Of a stretch of 10,339 nt of DNA, positions 6,368 through 10,339 are shown in pieces. The position numbers were made by a program, and so were the translations under genes. The DNA is from an uncultured Clostridia bacterium (GTDB taxonomy: Bacteria > Bacillota > Clostridia > Christensenellales > Borkfalkiaceae). The notes beneath the pieces were generated by a model. It was given only the letters and a program-made list of their open reading frames with translations, ran no database searches and was not told the origin of the DNA. The stretch is from assembly GCA_947629225.1 (NCBI GenBank), contig CANRCY010000039.1, forward strand, positions 1 through 10,339. The letters are read 5' to 3'. Each line of letters begins with the position of its first letter. The stretch's first letter is position 1.

Positions 6368-7151
6368 ATGCCGTCGGCGAGGGCGTCTTCGGAAGAAAAC
6401 GGTTGGGGGAATAGGAAGAGAGTTTGCTGCGCGTCTCCATGGCGGCGAACACGCGGTCCCTTAAATCGCGCTTCCGCTCCTTGGGGGGAAGACTTCGGTC
6501 GGGGAAGAAGGGTCCGTCGATGAACACGGTCGCCTTCACGCCGCCGAAGGGTCTGCGCTTGCGGTAGGTCGTCGTAAAGGCAAAGGCGGGCTTCCCCGTG
6601 TTCACGGGGTAGGCAAAGGAGATCGCGGGGAAGGGGCGTATCCCCGTATAGAGGGGCCAGATGTGCGCCTCGGGATAGATCGCGATCGCCTCTCTTCTCT
6701 CCGCCCGCGCCTCGACCGCCGCAAGAAACTTTTTGTGCAGTTGCAAACTGTCGGGAACGGGCATCGCACCCAAATCTTCCACGACGCGCTTCAAAAAGGG
6801 AATGGAGACGGCGTCGGCATTGACGATGAGGTATGCCTTTTTGGGGAAAGCCGCCATCGAGGGGGTAAAGGCGTCGCCCGCCTTCCGCGTATGGTTGCCG
6901 TAGAGGAAGTACCCCTCCTTGCGGTAGGGGCGGAGCTTCTCCCTTCCCACGATCTTCTGCCCGCAGGAAAGTTTCATGTAGAGGAAGCAGACGGGGGTCG
7001 CGATCAGGTGATGGAGGACCCATGCCGCCGCGCGGCGCAGTCTGCTCTTCGGCAGATAGCAATAATCGGGCGGGAGCGGCTTACGTTTGATGTTCGTTCC
7101 CGCAAAATCGTCGCTCAGCGGGTCGGAATAGTAAAAAGTTTTTCCTTTCAT
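6366..7151 (-). CDS. PlsC-like lysophospholipid acyltransferase family protein
   Basis: The product is 261 residues. A hydrophobic segment at about 41-60 probably anchors it to the inner face of the membrane. The acyltransferase core starts with LYGNHTRKAGD (83-93), where His87 and Asp93 would be the catalytic pair; five residues separate them instead of the usual four (HX4D). The acceptor-binding motif is represented by IYPEAHIWPLYTGIRPF (about 158-174) in place of FPEGTRS, and GAMPVP (128-133) occupies the motif II position. The EAHIW form is one I associate with PlsC-like proteins of Clostridia. The likely reaction is transfer of an acyl chain to a lysolipid or glycolipid; the true substrate is not shown. 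The ATG overlaps the stop of the upstream glycosyltransferase gene (ATGA, 4 nt), so translation is probably coupled and both proteins may act in one membrane lipid pathway. It follows that gene in a two-gene operon. Confidence 0.8.
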   Translation of the reverse strand: MKGKTFYYSDPLSDDFAGTNIKRKPLPPDYCYLPKSRLRRAAAWVLHHLIATPVCFLYMKLSCGQKIVGREKLRPYRKEGYFLYGNHTRKAGDAFTPSMAAFPKKAYLIVNADAVSIPFLKRVVEDLGAMPVPDSLQLHKKFLAAVEARAERREAIAIYPEAHIWPLYTGIRPFPAISFAYPVNTGKPAFAFTTTYRKRRPFGGVKATVFIDGPFFPDRSLPPKERKRDLRDRVFAAMETRSKLSSYSPNRFLPKTPSPTA

Positions 7152-8287
7152 TTCGCCTTCTTCGCCGCGGCGGCGGTCTCTTCGAGCAGTTGCTCCATCT
7201 TTTGCATGCAGTCCGATTGGCGGAACTGCTCCTTAAACCTGCGGTATTTTCCGCGGTACGCCTCGATCTCTTCGGGCGCGTGGTAGAAATAAGAAATTTT
7301 TGCGGCGAGGTCGCGGGGATCGCCCGCTTTGAACAGACACCGTCCGTCGATGGCGAAACTTTTGGTCGCGCTCCGCGGCGAATCGCAGATGACGGGAACG
7401 AGCCCCGCCGCGATCGCTTCGAGGCAGGAGATCGCCTCGATCTCGACGACCGCCGTGTGCACATAGAGGTCGGCGGCTTGCAGGATCGCGGGCAGTTCCT
7501 CCCGCGCGTAAAAGCGGAAATCCGCGTCTACCTTCTTTTTCTTCGCGAGTCGTTTGAGTTTTTTCTCCTTGGGACCGCACCCCGCGAAGAAGATCTTCAC
7601 GTCGTCGCGAAATCCGCTCTCCGCGACCGCCTTGATCAGCGTCTGTTGCGCCTTCTCCTTGCTGAACCTGCCGATGCAGAAGATCGTGAACTTGTCGCTG
7701 AGGCGGGTCTTGCGATGCGGGGCGTAAAAGGCGTCGTTTACGCCGTTGGAGATGACGCGGCAGGGGAGTTCCCGCCCGATCTCCTTTTCGAAGAGCTCTT
7801 TGATGAACCGCGTGGGGTAGTGGATCGCATCCACGCGCTTATAGAGCAGGTGGTAGAAGAAGAGATAGGTGATGTGGTTGATAAGGCGGCTGTCCATGCA
7901 GGCGAGGTGCGCGGTGACGTTTTCCGCCTGCGCGTGGAAGCTCGCCGTAACGCCGATCCCCGCCTTTTTTGCGAGTTTCGCGGCGGCGACTCCGAGGGGG
8001 AAGGGCATGAGGACGTGCACCGCGTCCGCCCCCTCCATGGCGCGCGCGAGCACCTTTTTGTCCGCCTTTGCGAGATAGACGTTGTTCGCCTTCAACAATA
8101 AGTTCAACGGACCGAGGTTTTTGACGGGGACGACGGCAAATCCCTCTTCTCCCTTTCTCTCGCGGTCGGCGCAGACGACGGTCACGTCGTGCCCCCGCTC
8201 TTTCAGAAACCCGATCAGATTATACGCCGCAAGCGTCGTACCGTTGTTCGGCTTGCCCAAAACGTCGCAGACGATCACGATCTTCAT
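7148..8287 (-). CDS. Glycosyltransferase family 4 (GT-B fold), probably glycolipid or cell-envelope related
   Basis: The product is 379 residues, typical for GT4. The N-terminal Rossmann half opens with MKIVIVCDVLGKPNNGTTLA, has a nucleotide-sugar loop region and FHAQAEN (117-123). The C-terminal half carries SNGV (180-183), GRFSKEK (206-212, with Arg207 and Lys212 expected to bind the donor diphosphate) and the retaining-GT signature E-X7-E (Glu282 to Glu290). No signal peptide or membrane segment is present; such enzymes sit on the cytoplasmic membrane face. GT4 enzymes use NDP-activated sugars. Diacylglycerol glucosyltransferases have this overall form, and the overlapping downstream acyltransferase favours a lipid acceptor, but capsule or teichoic-acid work cannot be ruled out. 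The start has AAAGGAG 6 nt upstream. It is the first gene of a two-gene operon driven by the consensus promoter at 8357-8385. Confidence 0.88.
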   Translation of the reverse strand: MKIVIVCDVLGKPNNGTTLAAYNLIGFLKERGHDVTVVCADRERKGEEGFAVVPVKNLGPLNLLLKANNVYLAKADKKVLARAMEGADAVHVLMPFPLGVAAAKLAKKAGIGVTASFHAQAENVTAHLACMDSRLINHITYLFFYHLLYKRVDAIHYPTRFIKELFEKEIGRELPCRVISNGVNDAFYAPHRKTRLSDKFTIFCIGRFSKEKAQQTLIKAVAESGFRDDVKIFFAGCGPKEKKLKRLAKKKKVDADFRFYAREELPAILQAADLYVHTAVVEIEAISCLEAIAAGLVPVICDSPRSATKSFAIDGRCLFKAGDPRDLAAKISYFYHAPEEIEAYRGKYRRFKEQFRQSDCMQKMEQLLEETAAAAKKAK

Positions 8288-8356
8288 ATGTTTCTCCTTT
8301 TGTCATGCCTGTGCGTGATAAGAAATCTGTTTGTCATATTTTTCTATGATGTCCAT

Positions 8357-8385
8357 ATTATAGCATGGCGCAAGGGGGATGTCAA
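8357..8385 (-). promoter_or_regulatory. Perfect-consensus sigma-A promoter of the glycosyltransferase operon
   Basis: On the minus strand TTGACA (8380-8385) and TATAAT (8357-8362) are separated by exactly 17 bp. Both hexamers match the consensus at every base, the strongest promoter in the window. The transcript would begin near 8350 and carry a leader of about 60 nt. The -35 lies 23 bp past the tandem terminator of the SecB-like gene, which shields the operon from upstream read-through. Confidence 0.9.
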
Positions 8386-8407
8386 CGGAAAGGACGGAAA
8401 GATTTTC

Positions 8408-8455
8408 AAAAAAATGCGCAAACGCGCAAAAAAAATCCGCGGCAGTCGCCGCGGA
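8408..8455 (-). terminator. Tandem intrinsic terminator of the SecB-like gene
   Basis: On the minus strand the first stem TCCGCGGC/GCCGCGGA (8448-8455 with 8436-8443, loop GACT) is 8 bp and is followed by eight T. A second stem, TGCGC/GCGCA (8424-8428 with 8415-8419, loop GTTT), is followed by seven T. Two consecutive intrinsic terminators give efficient stopping ahead of the strong promoter at 8357-8385. Confidence 0.92.
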
Positions 8456-8488
8456 CGGGTTGGAAGCTGTCGGATTGCCGAACGGAGC

Positions 8489-8938
8489 TCAGTTGAGCAC
8501 CGTCGGGTCGAAGTTGAGGGTATATTGGTTGGGACCGCGGTCGTCGGGGAAGAGGGTCGCGCCCGGCACGACGGGCAGGGTGAGCGGATTGATGAGCGCG
8601 TCCGCCGTGAGGTTGGTCACCGCCGCGCGCAGATAGGGGAACATCGTCTCCGTGGCGTTGATGGCGAAGATCCTTCTGTCCTCGTCGTTGTTCATATTGT
8701 TGACTTCGAAAACGCCCACGAACCGCGCGAGCAGGTTAAAGGGCTTGGGCGCCTCTTCCGTGCTCTCGATCTTGCATTCGAGAATGACGATGTTGATCTT
8801 GGGATTTTCGTTCGCCTGTCTGATCTGGCGGGAGAAGAAGGGCTTGATCTCGAATTTGGTATCGGGGGCGGCTTTCAAGGGATTGACTTTGAAAGAGAGC
8901 TCGTCCGCGGAGAGCGCTTTCAAGGAATATTGGATCAT
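8489..8938 (-). CDS. secB: SecB-like protein-export chaperone
   Basis: The product is 149 residues, near the 155 of E. coli SecB, and is soluble with no signal peptide. The order of elements follows SecB: an early strand with DELSFKV (12-18), beta strands around 46-59 and 68-80 ending in GVFEV, then the helix and hallmark region FPYLRAAVTNLTADALINPL (100-119) with PLTLPVV, comparable to FPYARE...FPxLNLxPV. The C-terminus (129-149) is short and acidic/polar. SecB tetramers hold preproteins unfolded for SecA. SecB is typical of Proteobacteria and uncommon in Gram-positives, where SecB-like proteins also occur as toxin-antitoxin chaperones; no toxin or antitoxin gene is adjacent here. The start at 8938 has GAGGT 8 nt upstream. 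It is a single-gene unit with its own promoter and tandem terminator. The family is recognised by eye; role is less certain. Confidence 0.75.
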   Translation of the reverse strand: MIQYSLKALSADELSFKVNPLKAAPDTKFEIKPFFSRQIRQANENPKINIVILECKIESTEEAPKPFNLLARFVGVFEVNNMNNDEDRRIFAINATETMFPYLRAAVTNLTADALINPLTLPVVPGATLFPDDRGPNQYTLNFDPTVLN

Positions 8939-8961
8939 GGATGTACCTCGCTTTTTTCTTA

Positions 8962-8990
8962 TTTATACCACAAACAGTTTAACATCAAAC
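8962..8990 (-). promoter_or_regulatory. Putative promoter of the SecB-like gene (extended -10)
   Basis: On the minus strand TGGTATAAA gives a -10 TATAAA (8962-8967) with the extended-TG element (8968-8970). The -35 is poor: GTTTGA (8985-8990) lies at 17 bp, or TTGATG (8983-8988) at 15 bp. The extended -10 could compensate. Transcription would begin near 8955, a leader of about 17 nt. Confidence 0.55.
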
Positions 8991-9006
8991 ACAAAAGAAG
9001 TCAAGA

Positions 9007-9034
9007 GAAAAATTTTTTGCGCGAAAAGTTTTTC
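9007..9034. promoter_or_regulatory. 28-bp near-perfect palindrome, candidate operator
   Basis: The arms 9007-9020 (GAAAAATTTTTTGC) and 9021-9034 (GCGAAAAGTTTTTC) are reverse complements at 12 of 14 positions, with no loop; both mismatches are T opposite G. It sits between the SecB-like and aquaporin promoters, ending 20 bp before the aquaporin -35. It contrasts with the GC-rich surroundings. A binding site for a dimeric regulator is the natural reading, but A/T-rich promoter-upstream DNA (UP-element-like) is an alternative. Confidence 0.5.
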
Positions 9035-9054
9035 CGCCATAACAAGTTGCGGGC

Positions 9055-9083
9055 TTGACACGCCCTGTAAAAAATGGTAAAAT
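9055..9083 (+). promoter_or_regulatory. Sigma-A promoter of the aquaporin gene
   Basis: A perfect TTGACA (9055-9060) and TAAAAT (9078-9083) are separated by 17 bp. Transcription would start near 9090, just before AAAGGAGG (9096-9103), which is 8 nt ahead of the ATG at 9112. The longer in-frame ORF starting at 9055 is therefore not the gene. Confidence 0.82.
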
Positions 9084-9111
9084 CTCCTCGAAGAAAAAGG
9101 AGGTTTTTCTG

Positions 9112-9798
9112 ATGTTGAAAAAATGTGTTGCGGAATTTATCGGCACCCTCGTTCTCGTGCTGTTCGGCTGCGGCGTTGCGGTCGTCTCGGGCGGCAACCT
9201 CGTGGCGACGGCGCTTGCCTTCGGGCTCGTGATCGTGGCGATGGCGTATTCCATCGGGAACGTCTCGGGCTGTCATATCAACCCCGCCGTCTCCACGGCG
9301 ATGCTCGTAAACGGGAAGATGACGGTGCGGGAATATATCGCCTATGTGCTGAGCCAAGTTCTCGGCGCAATGGCAGGCGCGCTCATCCTCGCGCTCTTCA
9401 CGGGCAGCTTTTCGGCGTTGGGCGGAAACGTCGTGCAATCGAAACTCATCACCGCATATGGCGACGTCGGTTCGCTGTTTGTCGGGCTCGTCGTCGAGAT
9501 CGTTTTGACGTTCGCGTTCGTGATCGCCGTTTTGGGCGTTACGAGCAAGACGGAGAACAAGGCGGTCACGGGCGTCGTCATCGGGCTTGCGCTCACCCTT
9601 GTGCACCTGCTCGGGATCAATCTCACGGGCACGTCCGTCAACCCCGCCCGCTCCCTCGGTCCCGCCATGCTCCAGATGATCGGCGGAGACTTCGCCGCCA
9701 TCCGGCAAATTTGGATCTTCATCATCGGACCCATCGTAGGGGCTGTGCTTGCGGCGCTCGTCTACCGCGTCCTCAGCGGAGAAGGCAAAAGAGCGTAA
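9112..9798 (+). CDS. aqpZ: Aquaporin, AqpZ-type water channel (MIP family)
   Basis: The product is 228 residues, the usual length for AqpZ (231 in E. coli), with six hydrophobic segments in two homologous halves. Both half-helix motifs are intact: HINPAVS (Asn57-Pro58-Ala59) and TSVNPARS (Asn177-Pro178-Ala179). The selectivity filter can be read from spacing to AqpZ: Phe37 (20 before the first NPA Asn), His165, Thr174 and Arg180 (the residue after the second NPA). This Phe-His-Thr-Arg set is that of a water-selective aquaporin, not a glycerol facilitator (GlpF uses Trp-Gly-Phe-Arg), and Asp after the second NPAR, typical of GlpF, is absent (NPARS). The start is fixed by the strong AAAGGAGG. 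It is the first gene of a probable operon, followed after 9 nt by the partial hydrolase gene. Likely role: osmotic water flow across the cytoplasmic membrane. Confidence 0.95.
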   Translation: MLKKCVAEFIGTLVLVLFGCGVAVVSGGNLVATALAFGLVIVAMAYSIGNVSGCHINPAVSTAMLVNGKMTVREYIAYVLSQVLGAMAGALILALFTGSFSALGGNVVQSKLITAYGDVGSLFVGLVVEIVLTFAFVIAVLGVTSKTENKAVTGVVIGLALTLVHLLGINLTGTSVNPARSLGPAMLQMIGGDFAAIRQIWIFIIGPIVGAVLAALVYRVLSGEGKRA

Positions 9799-9807
9799 CG
9801 AAACCGT

Positions 9808-10339
9808 ATGAAAAAGTATGTGGTCGCGGGAGCGGCGTTCGCGTTGGCGTTCGCGTCGGCGTTCGTCGGATTGTGCGCGGGTTGTGGAGAGAACGGCATG
9901 AAAAACAGGGTCTTGCGGGAGCTTCCGCAGGGGTTCGAGTATGAGATCGCATACGAGGATCACACCGTGGACTACACCGACAGCGAGGGCAAGGAGATCT
10001 CCCTCTTCGGGCAGATCTGCGCGCCCAAAGAGGAGGGCAAGTACCCCGCCGTCATATTGAGCCACGGCTTCAACGGGCATTATACCGACTTCCCGAGCGA
10101 GTGCGGCGCGTTTGCCAAACGCGGATACGTCTGCTATGCCTTCGATTTCTGCGGCGCGCAGTCGGGCGGCAGAAGCACGGGGAGGACCGCCGCCGACTAT
10201 ACCCCCTTTACCATGAAAGAGGACCTTCGCGCGGCGTTGAACGGGGTCGCGAAACTCCCCAATGTGGACAGTTCGCAAATTTTCCTCTTCGGCGGAAGCC
10301 AGGGCGGGTTCGTGACGGCGCTCACCGCGGCGGACGAGG
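9808..10339 (+). CDS. Alpha/beta hydrolase with signal peptide (partial, 3' end outside window)
   Basis: The frame is open from the ATG at 9808 to the window edge (177 complete codons), so the gene is truncated by the window. An N-terminal MKKY plus a hydrophobic stretch (5-24) with LCAGC (Cys26) suggests a signal peptide or lipoprotein; the lipobox is imperfect because the -3 residue is Cys rather than Leu. Then come ILSHGFNGHYTDF (oxyanion region, about 82-94), a strand with CYAFDFCGAQSGG (about 108-120) and the nucleophile elbow GGSQGG near residues 163-168, so a Ser hydrolase of the dienelactone-hydrolase/S9-like type. The acid and His lie beyond the edge. No clear ribosome binding site precedes 9808 and it sits 9 nt after the aquaporin stop, implying coupled translation. 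The in-frame ATG at 9898 has GGAGAG 6 nt upstream, giving a shorter cytosolic form as an alternative. Cotranscription with the aquaporin is likely. Confidence 0.8.
   Translation, partial: MKKYVVAGAAFALAFASAFVGLCAGCGENGMKNRVLRELPQGFEYEIAYEDHTVDYTDSEGKEISLFGQICAPKEEGKYPAVILSHGFNGHYTDFPSECGAFAKRGYVCYAFDFCGAQSGGRSTGRTAADYTPFTMKEDLRAALNGVAKLPNVDSSQIFLFGGSQGGFVTALTAADE
9835..9867 (+). repeat. Short tandem repeat in the hydrolase signal-peptide region
   Basis: The 12-bp unit GCGTTCGCGT(T/C)G occurs at 9835-9846 and 9847-9858, with a shortened third copy (GCGTTCG) from 9859. It encodes AFAL-AFAS-AF within the hydrophobic core. Slippage here would change the length of the core by four residues without shifting frame. 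Confidence 0.6.

Noticed and set aside
5203..7062. A 619-codon minus-strand open frame across the hydrolase and acyltransferase genes
   Set aside because: It crosses two well-supported genes and a terminator, and its translation has no domain.
8299..8337. Direct repeat TTTGTCAT (8299-8306 and 8330-8337) in the glycosyltransferase leader
   Set aside because: Eight bases repeated at 31-bp spacing could be chance; no symmetry or other copies support an operator.
9001..10278. A 425-codon minus-strand open frame opposite the aquaporin and hydrolase
   Set aside because: Composition is Arg/His/Glu-rich shadow sequence, and the plus strand has a clear AqpZ channel.
1..10339. Mobile elements, CRISPR, defence systems, tRNA or rRNA
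   Set aside because: I saw no transposase, integrase, repeat array, cloverleaf-like or rRNA-like sequence, and all genes are explained by housekeeping or envelope families.

Overview
The window looks like ordinary chromosomal housekeeping and accessory DNA from a GC-rich Gram-positive-type bacterium, most likely a Clostridia-like member of the Bacillota. The grounds are strong AGGAGG-type ribosome binding sites, sigma-A promoters (usually with 16-17 bp spacers), compact rho-independent terminators, and protein families (a soluble GT4 glycosyltransferase, a PlsC-like acyltransferase with an EAHIW motif, an EF-G paralogue, small lipoproteins) that fit Clostridia. The taxonomic call is inference. 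I see no mobile element, CRISPR array, rRNA or tRNA.

Layout: (1) 1-1231, minus strand: a DUF697/YcjF-like two-helix membrane protein with its own promoter and a downstream hairpin. (2) 1232-3292, minus strand: an EF-G-like GTPase with non-canonical G motifs, a -10/-35 upstream and a hairpin 7 nt past its stop. (3) 3293-3555: a 263-bp divergent intergenic region holding the EF-G-like promoter and, next to the following gene, an 8-bp hairpin that reaches into the ribosome binding site. (4) 3556-6315, plus strand: a lipoprotein M1 metallopeptidase, a 65-residue FmdB-type zinc ribbon with its own promoter and terminator, and a cytosolic alpha/beta hydrolase with its own promoter. (5) 6316-6365: a convergent junction with two hairpins. 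(6) 6366-8287, minus strand: a two-gene operon of a GT4 glycosyltransferase followed by a PlsC-like acyltransferase, joined by an ATGA overlap and driven by a perfect consensus promoter. (7) 8489-8938, minus strand: a SecB-like chaperone ending in a tandem terminator. (8) 8939-9111: a divergent regulatory region with a 28-bp near-perfect palindrome. (9) 9112-10339, plus strand: an AqpZ-type aquaporin and the 5' part of an exported or lipoprotein-like alpha/beta hydrolase cut by the window edge.

Most genes are separate transcription units. The one clear functional partnership is the glycosyltransferase/acyltransferase pair, which suggests a membrane glycolipid step. I found no convincing new multi-gene system. 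The points worth a second look are the atypical EF-G paralogue (G4 NGMD, switch II His replaced by Phe), the SecB-like protein in an apparently Gram-positive genome, the HX5D spacing in the acyltransferase, the palindrome between the SecB-like and aquaporin genes, and the hairpin next to the M1 peptidase start.
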